Shown: positions 1-11,059, numbered from the stretch's first letter. The stretch is 64,000 bases of DNA from Cylicocyclus nassatus (GCA_958299035.1 CATQJL010000316.1:26285599-26349598); one strand, 5' to 3'. The notes: generated from the letters alone by a model not told the origin. Program-made: numbers and translations.

Positions 1-710
1 TTCACATCACTTCTTTCTCTTCGCTCTACTGTAGTTTAGTTTTCTCTATAACCGGTATTAGTCTGTCCCCGTAGTCTAACCACCTGTAGTCCGTAGTTAG
101 TGTAGTAGTTTAGTCAGTAGTGCAAGATTGGCCCAATTCGGACCCGTAGTGACCTCTATCCCCGGCGTAGTGCTACATGGGGTACCGTAAGGTATAGCCT
201 CTTTGGTGCAATAAACGCACTTGGGCCCTTGAGGCTTAACCCCTTTAGTTCGCCACTACCCCTAGTATAGGCGGAGAGCAGCCGTGTTAGGAAGTTCGAC
301 TTGCCGAGTAGGATGCCGAAAGGATACCATCGAAGGATAGATGACAAAAGGAGACGGCAATTGGAAGGAACACGGTTTATTTTAGGAACTGGTTCAAGTG
401 CCCAAGGGCATCGTCAGATGACCCCTCCGATTCGCCAATAGGAGCCCTTAGTACTCTCTGGCCGGCCTCCAGCAGGTCACTTGTCTTGGCACCTTGTTGT
501 ACACGCGTCACTCAGTGTCGCGCAGGTTCTTCAGTGACACCCGGTTGTTACCTGTTTGCCTTACGCCTTTAGGAACTCCAGTCGTCGGATCACCCCGTTG
601 TCGTTATCTAGTCAGCATAATTATCCTCTTCATATTTACTCACGTCATATTTATCGTTTGTGTGTATATAGTTTTTCCTTATTGTTTTTCTTTCCTATTT
701 TTTCCAGGTA
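1..710 (+). other. BEL 5' region, LTR or leader
   Basis: No convincing reading frame. The stretch is rich in GTAGT-type words near the start and pyrimidine-rich from about 600, ending in a nematode-like splice acceptor (TTTTTTCCAG, AG at 706-707) just before the ATG at 711. It may be part of a 5' LTR plus leader, but I found no matching 3' LTR, so this is positional inference only. Confidence 0.4.
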
Positions 711-1030
711 ATGTCGATTTTCGGTGCACACAAAGCTAGGATCACTAAAGCCGCCAACGCAATCCGCAAGATGATCGCGGAGTTTGACGAGGCCATCTTG
801 GAGCCGTTGAATTTTACCATCGAGGCAGGTAGAGATCCACAGCTTGTTCTTAGTCGTAAAAGTTTGCTATTTTTTCATTTTACTTCTTTTGGTCGTACTG
901 TTGATTCTCTTCGTGCCCAGCGAGAGAAGGCCGAGGAGTTTGCTCGGCAGCACCCTGACGAGAACGGCGAGTTCCCCCTCCTCCAGCAGATTCAGGACCA
1001 TTGGGATGCCAGTGGACTGGATGACCTGTG
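711..1030 (+). pseudogene. BEL gag, N-terminal part
   Basis: Frame opened by ATG at 711. It reads a charged, probably helical segment (KARITKAANAIRKMI) and later EEFARQHPDENGEFPLLQQI, the sort of N-terminal coil seen in BEL/Pao Gag. The frame then diverges into non-Gag-like sequence at about 1,030, exactly where the downstream frame starts reading EEAETLRDRVDAAIKLL. A one-base deletion at the run of G residues there explains both. A T-rich stretch at 829-920 resembles an intron but reads through in frame. Confidence 0.6.
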
Positions 1031-3069
1031 GAGGAGGCCGAAACTCTCCGGGATCGTGTTGATGCTGCAATCAAACTTCTGCCGAGCTCGGAGGCATTAT
1101 ACTATTTTCGCACTTCCACTGTTCCTCCCTCTCTTGTTAACCCTACCCCCAACCCCACCCGAGACCCCATTTATCCCCAGCAACTCGCGCCAGATGTAAG
1201 AATGGAAATTGCGAGCCATTCTTCATCGCACGATAGGGATCGTCCAGCTGACCCCGAGGCAGTCGTGCCAGCGCGTCCAGCACCCCCGCCAGCACGCGCG
1301 CCAAGTGTCGCGCAAGGATTCGACAACCCCTCCCATGACCCTTCGGCCCACCCAACTTTTGTGAATCCCCCTCCAGTTCATCAGTCGAATCCATTCAGTT
1401 CTTTTTTAGTCCCCAATGTCAATTTTTCCCCTTCATCCGTGGAACAGACGTTGAAGTTGCCTACGTTTGAGATTCCGACCTTCCATGGCGACATCGACAA
1501 TTTTTTGGAGTTCTGGGATCTCTTCTCGGTAGCCGTGCACAATAACATCAACGTGCCAGCATCGATGAAATTCATGTACCTCAAGTCACATCTGAGAGGA
1601 CCAGCCGCGAGCATCACTGCCGGTTTTCAATCGACGGCAGAAAACTATGAGGATGCAGTACGTACCTTGACGAATACGTACGGTAGACCAGAGATCCTCC
1701 GCAATAGGCTGTGGGATAAGTTGATGCAATTGCTACCAGCATCAGATTCGCCGATGTCGCAACGCGCGACATTTTGTACCGTCAAGGCTATATGGACCCA
1801 GCTCACACATCTCAAGGAGGACTCCAGTGCTATCGGTACTCTCAAGATTATTCGCGCTAAATTCCCGAGACGGACGCGCGAGAAGATCGGCGAATACAAA
1901 AGCAAGGGAGACGCGATGTGGACAGTTGACGAGCTACTTTCGACGCTGGATACCATCATCGACAGATTGGAAACTATTGAGGATGCTGACCCATCAGAAC
2001 ACTTTGCGTATAACTCCCAGGCATCAGTCCGTCACGATTCTTCTTTGCCACGTAGGTATCCGAGCGTGAGCCGCACGGATTCAGCGTTTACGCGCTATCG
2101 TACGTCATCGTACTACCCTAGACGTCCGTCGGTATCGCGCACGCCATCACCCTGCAGTAGGCATAACAGACCTCCAACCCCGTATTACCCTCGTAACGCG
2201 TCGCGCAGCCCCAGCAGACCACGCTATGCGATTCCTTACGAACCATACTGCGCTTTTTGCCGTGATCCCGGACATCCATCCGAACGATGCAACATCGTGC
2301 GAGACGTAGCACAGCGAAGGTCGCTCCTTGTTCGTTACAGGTTGTGTTGGTTGTGTCTACAGCGAGGTCACGGACACGCTCAGTGTGATGCGCCATTGTG
2401 TGAGTACTGCGGTAGGATACACCATAGAGCTCTCTGTTGGAATCCTCCGCGCGCACGTACGCCACCACCTCCAGCGAATGGAAACACCAGGCGTAGTCTC
2501 GACAGGTTTTACTCTCCGAGACGTGTGCAATTTTACAGAGAGACTCAGGGATCAGTGCCGCGCGCATATCGAGGTTACTCGCGCGCATCATCATCGCGTA
2601 ACGTTTATCCTAAACTGCCATCACCATCCAGGCGACAACCTTCCACTTTACCGGCTAGACGCGCCTCTTCGGCACGCAGGTCGCGTAGTATTTCCGTAGT
2701 ACACAGCACCACCGGTACTCCTGATCAACCCGTAGCTAGCGTGGACGTGCAAGCAGAGCCCTTGGATCATCACCGAATTCGCGTAGGCTCCCACTCACCA
2801 TCATCCTGTATATCTGTGTGTTCGCAGGAATCAGCGCAACCGCGCTTGATGGTAGTCCATGCAGTTACGAAGAATTATGAGACGGATACGGATGAGTTGC
2901 TCACAGTCTTCTTAGACAGTGGCTCTCAATTTAGTTTCATTTGCACCTCGTTAGCCAAACATCTAGGCTTATCATTTCGTAACACCAGGACATTTACGAC
3001 TCTGACGTTCGGCGGTCACCAATTCACGGAAGAATCGTCAGAGGTTACACTCATACTCTGGGACCAGTA
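1028..3069 (+). pseudogene. BEL gag and start of aspartic protease
   Basis: A long open frame encodes the body of Gag and the beginning of the protease. Residues about 140-310 carry the DUF1759-type Gag core (LKLPTFEIPTFHGD, then LKSHLRGPA and LTNTYGRPEI). An Arg/Ser/Pro-rich linker follows. Three zinc knuckles lie near residues 407-470: CAFCRDPGHPSERC, CWLCLQRGHGHAQC and CEYCGRIHHRALC. Near residue 628 is the retroviral-type aspartic protease motif LDSGSQFSFI. The natural frame is cut at 3,069 by a MITE; the residues after that, up to the TAG near 3,100, come from the MITE. Gag would package RNA and the protease would process the polyprotein. Confidence 0.85.
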
Positions 3070-3829
3070 TATAGTGTGGACCCCGGGCAGGTTCCCATAG
3101 GTACCTCCGCGGCGCAACCGCGGCGCGTGCATTTCTTGATGCTTCTCACCTCTTTTGTGAGCAATAGACCACATTTACGCACCACAGAAGAGAATTGAGA
3201 AGTGGAAACCCGTGAATACGCTTCGAAAGAAACGAATACAAGAATAAAGTGCACGCAACCTCCATTAGTAACTCGAATTCAATCAATGCTGTAAATTTCA
3301 GACTTGCACCGATGGAAAAGCGGTAATAAGTAAACGAAGAGCAGAAAAAGAACAATTGCATTTTCAAAACGTTTCTCTTCGTAAACTTAGAAACTGGAAT
3401 GGTAAAATAACTCAAAAAACGTGGATATTTCCGTAAACAAATCCCTACCGGCTTCTCGAAAGGCTTAATTTGACTTGATACACTGTCTACACTCTAAAAA
3501 TCAAGTCGAGAGGGACTCTTATTTAGCACAAAAAGCTTTTGGAGGAATATTCTCTTAGAATACACCTCAAATCTCAATCGCTCAGAAAAAAAGGGAAAAA
3601 CACAAGACTAGTACTTAAGACCGAAGCTCCTAGGCCTAGTAGAGCAAAGTGAAACCTCGTCTCCGGTTATGCGAGTTGTTTATACCTGAAATAAAGGGGA
3701 TATAGTAAAACAAAAACAAGAAAACGAGAGAAAAGCAAGGAATTCCATCGATAGGAGGCGCGCTGAAGGCGTGCGTTGCGGATGTGTCGCGCAGGCACCT
3801 ATGGGAAGCTGGCTGGGGTCCACACTATA
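3070..3829. mobile_element. MITE inserted in BEL protease
   Basis: A 760-bp segment bounded by inverted repeats: TATAGTGTGGACCCC at the left and its complement GGGGTCCACACTATA at the right. The similarity runs about 40 bp inward with a few mismatches (CCCATAGGTACC against CCTATGG). TA lies at both junctions, as for Tc1/mariner-type target duplication. The BEL frame stops at the left edge and resumes at the right edge with plausible protease-to-A17 sequence, so the insertion is clean. The interior is A-rich with no recognisable transposase. Confidence 0.75.
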
Positions 3830-4147
3830 ACTACCCGATCTATCTCGATCTATAGACGCGCGAGAGGATCACGACAGTCCCACGGACCAACACCCAGAAC
3901 GACAAAAACATCGTCGATTTAGGAGACAGAGTAGAAGTCGATGTACTAATCGGGATAGACAATTATTGGCGTATTGTGGACCTGCACAGGAATGAGAAGT
4001 TACCTTCTGGCCTCATACTGTCGCATACCAGATTTGGACCCGTCTTATCTGGACAGAAACACCCACTTGCCACGAACACCCTGTTAGCTACAAAGACTCC
4101 TTTTGATGACGACGAAGTTGCAACCCACCAGTTGATCAAGAGTCTTT
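3830..4147 (+). pseudogene. BEL A17 peptidase region
   Basis: This continues the protease frame after the MITE. It reads VDVLIGIDNYWRIV and then LPSGLILSHTRFGPVLSG, typical of the Pao-type peptidase A17 family between protease and RT. An in-frame TAG lies close to the start (the L-stop-T-R-E context near 3,853). The frame is lost near 4,148, where the sequence related to RT continues in another frame. Confidence 0.7.
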
Positions 4148-5324
4148 TCGCTTGGATCTGGTTGCAAAGGAAGAGGAAGAGAACACAGAAGATGCTAATA
4201 CCATCAAGCATTTTTACGATACCGTTAGGATTGTGGACGGCAACATCTATGTGTCCTTTCCATAGAAGTCAGATCATCCCCCGCTTGCCGACAACAAAGC
4301 TTTAGCCTTTCACAGATTGCAGAATCAGTATGAGAAGTTCCGCGCTACATCATCAGTTTGGAACGACTACTGTCACACCATCAATGAGCAGTTGAAGAAG
4401 GGCATAATAGAGGATGTTACGTGCGTTACCGCGCAAGGCCCTAACGTGTATTACATACCACATCAGGCAGTGTACAAGCAAGACAGCGCGACTACTAGGC
4501 TACGGATTGTCCTTGACGCATCGAGTCATCAGAAAGGAGTCCCCAGTCTAAATGACTGTCTCCATCAAGGACCCTCTCTTCTGCCGGATTTAGTCAGAAC
4601 TCTGATGCGGAGTCGTTTTCATTCTTACATTGTCATTGCAGACGTCGAGAAGGCATTTCATCAGATCCACTTACATCAGGATCAGAGAGATTCGACCAGA
4701 TTTCTTTGGTTAAAGGATGTGCATCAGCCACCTTCTTCAGAGAATCTACGTATAATGCGCTTCGCGCGTTTGCCGTTCGGCGTGAACGCATCACCGTTTC
4801 TACTTAGCATGACGATCAGATACTTTCTTGAGCAAGATCCAGCCAATCGCCTCAAGGAGGAAATACTTGCCAATACTTATGTGGATAACGTTATAGTCGG
4901 AGCTAAGACCACCCAGGATTGTGTAGACAAGTGTAAGGAGTGCAAGGATATTTACTCTAGGATGCACATGAACCTTCGAGAGTTTATGTCTAACAACCAG
5001 AGAGCGATGGCTTCGATTCCTCAAGATAGTTGCATGTTAACACAAGGGCAGTACGTCGGCTTACTAGGAGTCAGATGGAACCCTACGCTTGATACACTAC
5101 ACGTGCCACTCAACATCGCGCGCCAAGCAGTCACGAGTAAGAAAACCGCGCTACAAGTTTACGCGTCGACATTCGACCCGCTCGGACTATTGGCACACTT
5201 GTTGATAAAAGCGAAAATGTTCTTTCAGGACCTTTGGGAGTTCGGATATGGATGGGATGACAGCCTCACCGACGAAGATATCCAGAAATGGAACGCGATC
5301 GTGCAGGATATTAGCAGTTTTTAG
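4147..5324 (+). pseudogene. BEL reverse transcriptase, YVDN variant
   Basis: Reverse transcriptase that would copy the element RNA to DNA. The linker DANTIKHFYDTVRIVDGNIYV leads, with a TAG at 4,263-4,265, into the RT palm. Motifs seen are LRIVLDASS, VIADVEKAFHQI (motif A, catalytic Asp present), RLPFGVNASPFLL (motif B) and ANTYVDNVIVG (motif C). In motif C at 4,878-4,889 the second Asp of YVDD is Asn, which should abolish catalysis. A TAG at 5,322-5,324 splits RT from RNase H; the frame continues unchanged on the other side. Confidence 0.87.
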
Positions 5325-6194
5325 CTAAGTGTACCGCGCTACATTGGTGATACTTTCGAGGATACATATGACCTGGTCGTATGTTCTGACGCGTCTAAAC
5401 GCGTTTACGCTATTGCCATCTACATTTTGACGCGCCCTCGTCGCGGTACACCTCGATCTACTTTGCTTTTCGCCAAAGCAAAGTTGGCCCCTCCCGGTGC
5501 CATTACGATACCGCGCATGGAACTCTTAGCTTCCCATATGGCAGCTAAGACAGTACAGTTTTTAAGGGCCCAACTGAAGGTCAGGTTCTGCTCGATCAAG
5601 TTTCTAACCGACTCACAAATAGTCCTTTATTGGATTCATTCCCAGAGACCGCTTAAGACTTATGTGGTTAATCGCGTCAAGTATATTCGTCGTGTGCTGG
5701 ACGAGCTGGAAACAGAGAAGATCACCACTGGATTCTACTATTTAGCCACGCAGACCAACCCAACGGACTGTGCTACCAGAGGAGTGACAGCCTCGGAACT
5801 GCAACACCACATTTGGTGGACAGGCCCTACCTTTTTTGCGACGCCCTTTTCACAATGGCCATGCAAGTCTTTCCAGCCATCACAGCCCATACCACCAGGA
5901 GCAGAATCGGAAGAACTTCGCATACCTGAGACGGTCGTAAATTCGGTTAGTGGTACCCAAGAGGCGTATACGTCCTTTGGGCCGTTTACGCGCACCAACT
6001 CCTACGTGAAGCTAGTCCGTATAACAGTGTACATTCTTAAATACGTGACTAAATTGCGTCATAGAGTCAGGACGCGCAATCAGCGCGAGGCCCAGGAAGA
6101 ACGTTTTCCATTCAACACGATGAATATTACACCCACGATAACACCGGACGATTTTATGGTAGCTGAGCTCGTGCGCATACGAGAGCTACCGTGA
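5325..6194 (+). pseudogene. BEL RNase H and connection domain
   Basis: Same frame as RT after the TAG. It begins LSVPRYIGDTFEDTYDLVVCSDAS, whose final Asp is the expected first catalytic residue of RNase H. It continues with ITIPRMELLASHMAA (the catalytic Glu context) and FLTDSQIVLYWI (the second Asp context), then NPTDCATRGVT and HHIWWTGP, standard in Pao elements. The frame ends in TGA at 6,192-6,194; the upstream neighbour of integrase (ESYRESQRQ) continues in another frame, so there is a frameshift near 6,180. It would remove RNA from the RNA-DNA hybrid. Confidence 0.8.
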
Positions 6195-6755
6195 GAGCCA
6201 GCGCCAAATGAACGGTACGTATGTGAAGAAGCTCCACACTAAGCGCGAAACGGATGGTACTATAAGAGTTGATATGCGCATGGTTAACGCGCAGATGAGC
6301 GATACGAGTAAGAATCCTATTCTTATACTATCGTCTCACCCCCTCTGCGAGAAGTTAATCGCGCATTACCATCATCAGCTTTTTCATGTAGGACCGTCAC
6401 ATTTGTTATCTGCCTTACGTGAGAGATTCTTCATACCTAGGCTTAGACGTTTGATAAAATCGTATGTTTCCAGGTGTGTCGTTTGCAGGAGATATCAAGG
6501 TCGTCTTTATACCTATCCGCGCGCTCCGGATTTACCCGCGGAAAGAGTGACGAGGAGTCGTCCATTTCAGCACATTGGATTAGACCGTTTTGGACCGATT
6601 TCCGTGCGCTTGTTGAACTGCGACTGCCATAAGGTGTGGGTCTGTCTCGTTAAGTGCATGTCGACTCGCGCGCTGCACTTGGAAGTGGTAAGAGACAATT
6701 CCACCTTTCAATTTTTACTAGCATTTAGACGATTCATGGCGCAGAGGAACGCCGG
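6195..6755 (+). pseudogene. BEL integrase, N-terminal zinc domain and first core part
   Basis: The integrase HHCC zinc domain is recognisable: HYHHQLFHVGPSHLLSALRE followed by FIPRLRRLIKSYVSRCVVCRRYQ. The first catalytic Asp sits in GLDRFGPISVRLL. TRALHLEVVRDNSTFQFLLAF leads to a phenylalanine-Arg-rich helix, then the sequence jumps into the distal FYERLVGSVK context. The block that normally holds the second Asp and the catalytic Glu is missing, and the join also shifts the frame. The enzyme could not integrate DNA. Confidence 0.8.
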
Positions 6756-7425
6756 GGAGGATTTTATGAAAGACTAGTGGGATCAGTGAAGATCGCGTTG
6801 AAGAAGGCGGTACGGAATCAAGTCTTGGATATTTGGATTTTCGAAACACTCCTAATTGAAATAGAAGCCATCTTGAATACTAGACCGCTCTTTCCAGTGA
6901 ATTCGGTTAATCCGAATGCGAATGCGGCCATTCGACCAATTGATCTGATATCACCTAACTTCAAGATAGCGCAACTCAGGGACACTTTACCACGAAGGAT
7001 CGCGCATTCGACGAACGATAGTTACCAGGCGTTGAATACGCGCTATAGGATTTTGCAGAGTGACTTGGACTGTTTTTGGAACCTCTGGCAGCAAGAATAT
7101 CTGAGAGCGTTAGCAGACAGAGAAGCTACACGCGCGAAATCCTGTCCTTCTGCAAGATCACCGCGAGTTGGCGAAGTCGTATTTGTGAAACAGGACGCGC
7201 CGAGATCCAGCTGGCCGTTAGGACTTATCCTGGAACTTCACACCACCAGACGGCAATGTAAGATCAGCCAAAATCAGAACAGGCAGAAGAAAAGTAGTCG
7301 ACCGCGCAGTAAATCACTTATTGCCATTGGAGATAATCGCGGAAGATGAAGAAGTTTTGAAACGTGGCTGTCACAGCCGCGCGAAAGCGCAGCAACAACA
7401 CCGTGGATTGTCTAGGAAGTGATCA
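6756..7425 (+). pseudogene. BEL integrase tail and DUF5641 domain
   Basis: It reads VGSVKIALKKAVRNQ and TLLIEIEAILNTRPL, the end of Pao integrases, then a spacer and WNLWQQEYLRALADRE, PRVGEVVFVKQDAPRSSWPLG, the DUF5641 signature. Near 7,248 the frame is lost; the expected tail GNVRSAKIRTGRRKVVDRAV and HLLPLEII continues in another frame to a TGA near 7,420. The domain is commonly seen at the end of BEL/Pao Pol and may bind chromatin or nucleic acid; its role is not established. Confidence 0.75.
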
Positions 7426-8189
7426 CGACAGTGCAGTTTCCCTTATGTAAGTAATTTAGTCATTTTTCTAAGTTTTTCCTATTTTTCTAGTTAACCTATC
7501 TTCTTTTCTTCTTATTTGACTCGTTTTCTGTATGATTGAGCGCTGTTCGCACGATCATGCACCTTTTTTCCGTCTAACTCTACCTTTAGCACGTCTCGGT
7601 CTCGGTGCGAAATACGGCTATACGATAGGACGCGACCGTGAGCTTCGAGTGGCCGGATAGAGTTTCGAAATATCATTGATCGCCTGCTCGTCATCCATTT
7701 TTTAGTTTCAACTTGAGAGCAGCCGCGCTCGTACCTTTTTACTCTATTAGTATAGTATTCTTTCTTGTTGTAGTAGTTTTTGTAGCTTTCACCCCCTTTT
7801 CGCGCTGCCTTGTATTCTTGTGCTCCTAGCATCCATTTAGTGTTGTTATTTAGAGCTATACGTTCTGTACCTTGTCTCCACTGTCAATAAATCTATCTGT
7901 CACCAATCGACTATTGTGGATCGAGGATAAAGAGGGAACAACACAAGTAAGAAGACTATTTTTCTTTGTTTTTCTTCCCCCTTGTTGCTTAGGGCTCTCT
8001 CGGCTGTGCACGCCGAAAATTTTGCGCCCTCTCCAAAATAACAGTGCACATAACCCTTTATTCATCATTTTTTTGTTGTAGTTAGCCGCGCTTCTTTCTT
8101 CTGTTGAGCCCTCTTATTGTTACTTACCCCTTATCAAGCGCACCTTTTTCCAGCTGTGCGAACTCTCAACTTTCGTATTTGGCAACATC
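7426..8189. other. Inter-element DNA, possible LTR sequence
   Basis: About 760 bp between the end of BEL Pol and the next gag. It is T-rich on the + strand with several pyrimidine tracts and no convincing protein. By position it could hold the 3' LTR of the first element and the leader of the second, but I could not match it to bases 1-710 or to 9,968-11,470. No other feature is seen. Confidence 0.3.
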
Positions 8190-9021
8190 ATGCAGCAGTC
8201 TTCGTCGTCGCTGTCGCGCACAGTTAGCCCAGACGCGCAATCTCTCGACGCAGCAGCATCAGCGCCTAGTACATCACGCGCGAGATCACAAGGCCCCGCT
8301 TCAGTAGACGAAGCTATTAGGAAACTGGCAGGCTTAGAAGCGAGACGTCGCGTCGCGCACATGGGTAACGAGCTGGAATGCAGGCAGATACTTGCAGCGA
8401 TTGAGCAACAGCAGCAGCGTTTACGCGCGCGCATCGCTAGCAATGACCCAGACGCGCCTCTTTTGCCTAACCCAGCACCTGATAGGATGGCGCCTACTCT
8501 ACCGCTTCTGCAGGACTCTACAGACGCGCTGCCGCATACGGTAGAAGAGCTTACAGCCGCACAGCTCCGCAGGGTCTACCAGTTTCTTGTTAGGTCGGGC
8601 ACGCCGCTAGCGCCAGTACAGCAGAAAGTTCAGCAGGCCGCGCTTTTAACACCTGAGCAGCAATATCAGGCCGCGCAAGTAGTATTTCATAGGCGCCAGC
8701 TAACGGATGTGCTAGACAGCGCTAATAACGTTTTTATGAACACGCAAGTTTTACTGCTGCGCAAGGACAAGATGAACCTGAGGTATGTCGCGCTGATGGG
8801 CCATATACACATTGTGCAGCACATCAGCACTGGAATCGCAGTCCATCGCGATCTTATCCTGGAGTATTTACTGCCACCTCTGTTCGCGCGCTCGCAAGTC
8901 TTTTTAGATGCTTTGGCCGCGCTAGGATGTACCGAAGCCACTATCACGGAGAAGACCATGGCCGCGTCAGCAGCGATAGCTCATGCCACCTGCCTGCGCG
9001 CACATTGGAAGCCCTTCAGAT
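8190..9021 (+). pseudogene. Second BEL-type gag, N-terminal part
   Basis: ATG at 8,190 opens a 277-residue frame with a Ser/Ala-rich start, a basic-helical part (LAGLEARRRVAHMGNELEC) and a glutamine-rich coil (AIEQQQQRLRARI). The C-terminal part (MNLRYVALMGHIHIVQHIS) is helical. Sequence recognisable as the same protein continues in another frame from about 9,018 (LEALQMNCVISRRGLSL), so one base has been gained or lost near 9,018. Its relation to Gag is inferred from the zinc knuckles downstream. Codons rich in GCGC resemble the first BEL element. Confidence 0.55.
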
Positions 9022-9967
9022 GAACTGTGTCATCTCGCGCCGAGGATTGAGTCTTACAGAGGAAGATCAAGAGTACCGCAGACTTGCCGCGCCGGCCGAT
9101 CCTGGATCACCACCCTTGCAGCCGCGCGCCTATACTCAAGCTCTGCGGATGTGGCAAGAGAGTTATGATGAGATGCTCCACAGTTCTCTGACTCACGAAT
9201 TCCTTGACATGATCGAGCGAGAAGGTCTTACGGTACAGTCCGGTGAAGAGCAACCACAAGAGAGCCCAGAGAGTGAGCAGTCCTCGACTATAACCGTTTC
9301 TTCAGTTGCGCGAGACATCAGCGCTATATCGTCACCCGAAATTAGGAATTTGGAGAAAGAAGAAGTCATACCGGAAGATCAAGGACAGACATTTTCGCTT
9401 CAGCCGCCGGACGCGCAACAGGAAGAATCATCACAGACATACCCGAAGCGCCAATCAGCCCCAGAAGAGGAACAGCAGCACTTAGGCCCTTCGATTCCAC
9501 CGGAGCACCGCCTTGAGTACATTCTCGACGCCGTGCTGGAGGCTGGGCAGGAGCCCAATCAGCCAGTGCAGCAAACCGCGCAGGAAGTGAGGTTCCAAGG
9601 AAGATTTAGGCGGGAACATCGGCCGTGCGTTTTTTGCGGAAGGACGCGACATTTCAGCGCAGAGTGCAACGTGGTCAAGGACATGATGGAGAGAGTGCGT
9701 ATCGCGCAGCAGAAAGGGATCTGTACTAAGTGTCTTGCGGTGCATTATGGGAGCTGTTTTAAGGAATTTCACTGTAAGAACTGTGGTGGGGCGCGCCATC
9801 ACAGCGCGTTTTGCATGCGTAACACGGGTATAGATAAGAGCGATGTGCACATGCCGGCGGCCGCGTTTTATTCCTGGCTTGAAGAGCTAACCTACAACCC
9901 GCTACCATCTGGGGAATTCCAGCCGCGCGCTAGAACACCGTCGTCTCAGCGTGGCGCGTTTGAGTAG
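9018..9967 (+). pseudogene. Second BEL-type gag, zinc-knuckle part
   Basis: An acidic, Gln/Glu-rich segment (EEQPQESPESEQSSTITV) precedes three zinc knuckles: CVFCGRTRHFSAEC, CTKCLAVHYGSC and CKNCGGARHHSAFC. The spacing and the linker NVVKDMMERVRIAQQKGI match the three-knuckle layout of the first element (NIVRDVAQRRSLLVRYRL). The frame ends in TAG at 9,965 with no protease, RT or integrase behind it, so this is an orphan or truncated Gag. It is a different BEL lineage from the first copy, as the proteins are only distantly alike. Confidence 0.65.
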
Positions 9968-10718
9968 ACCTTGAGGGCGAGCTAGTGCGCGACAGTAACC
10001 TGGAAGGATTCGAGAGAACGGTTAGTGTGATTTGAGTATTTTTTATTGTTCTGACGCCATAAACCACTTTCGTTTTTAATATCTGGCCATACGCAATGAG
10101 TTGGACGCGCGTGGAGATGTATGGTACGCACTTGATACGCGTATAGTCATCTGGTTGGAAACGTATGTGTGAATGGTTGATGCGGTGGTCGCGCGTCACT
10201 GTTGTGGTTACGGTCATGTGGTTCGATGTGGAATGGTCGTCAGCGGTCACGTATCTAGCTGCTTAGTGATAAGCTCTCTACATACATTTATTCATATTTA
10301 GCTACTTGTATATATTTTTGATCTTGTTTAATCTCAGTTAACCGCATTTAGCCATTTACTTACCCATGTATATTATTTAGCGTTTGACTTACTTCGTTAC
10401 GTTTTACTAAGTTTCGCATCAGCACGGGCCGAGTTTTTCATTTTCTCCTTGTCGCGCGCCCCTACTGTGCTGCCGATGGTAAAATTTCTTTTTGGCCATA
10501 CTCGGTTAGGTGCTCTCCGTTGTGGACTCCAGCGTTATCACGTAACCACCAACCGAACGTCCAAGTCCACTGTTTCGGGGGGGGGGAGTGTCGCGGCTCG
10601 CGCGATGCAAGCCACTCCTCGAAACAGGAGGCCGGGAGCGCTGGCTGTCGCGTTACTTGGCGCGTTATCAATATCGCGCCAAGACCTCTCCTGCTGGGCG
10701 CGTTGCCAAGTCTCAAGG

Positions 10719-10725
10719 TATATAA
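10719..10725 (+). promoter_or_regulatory. TATA box of a possible LTR promoter
   Basis: TATATAA followed by GGGCGCGCGG, with a GC-rich segment upstream and CTCCTCGAGCTTCGTTCG about 25-40 bp downstream, a plausible initiator position. It lies 750 bp beyond the second gag, where an LTR promoter would be expected. No transcription evidence is available from sequence. Confidence 0.4.
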
Positions 10726-11031
10726 GGGCGCGCGGGCTGCGGTCCACGCCTCCTCGAGCTTCGTTCGTTATCGATTTTTTGATGACATCAACCCGCTGGC
10801 AGCGCCTCCAGTAGCTCCCGCAGATGATCAACGGTTTCGAGCGGTTGAGCCTTTTGATATTCTTCTTGTGCATGGAGACGCGCAGCTAGGATTGTAATCT
10901 AACAAGCAGCGGACAGGATTGCGGGAGTGGAGAGGGGACTTACTGTCCCGTAAGGGCTAGGGTCTTGCGGTTGACGCTTCGGAGAACCCGGAACTATTCG
11001 TGTTGGAGTTGATCTTCATAAGGCATCGGCA

Positions 11032-11059
11032 GCACGGGACGAGGCGGCTCGTCCCGTGC
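11032..11059. repeat. Perfect 12-bp stem-loop
   Basis: GCACGGGACGAG, loop GCGG, then the exact complement. In LTR-like surroundings this might be an RNA structure near the polyadenylation region; it is not a bacterial terminator in this context. Confidence 0.6.

Larger units (their letters stand above)
1..7430 (+). mobile_element. BEL/Pao LTR retrotransposon, degenerate
   Basis: Gag, aspartic protease, A17 region, RT, RNase H, integrase and DUF5641 follow one another on the + strand in BEL/Pao order. Every block is damaged: a frameshift near 1,030, a MITE at 3,070-3,829, a frame change near 4,148, TAG at 4,263 and 5,322, a frame break near 6,190, a deletion near 6,750 and a frameshift near 7,248. 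I could not match bases 1-710 to any 3' copy, so the LTR limits are unknown and the end at 7,430 is approximate. No envelope gene is seen. Family assignment is firm from domain order; activity is excluded. Confidence 0.88.

Noticed and set aside
1..710. 5' LTR pairing with a 3' LTR after 7,430
   Set aside because: I found no shared words of useful length between 1-710 and 7,430-8,190 or 9,968-11,470, so LTR limits are not claimed.
829..920. T-rich 92-bp segment (and a shorter one from 856) with GT and AG limits in the BEL gag, like a nematode intron
   Set aside because: Removing either changes the frame and meets a stop within about 40 bp, while reading through keeps the frame open into Gag-like sequence.
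11032..11059. Bacterial-type terminator
   Set aside because: The hairpin has no T run behind it and lies in eukaryotic retrotransposon DNA.
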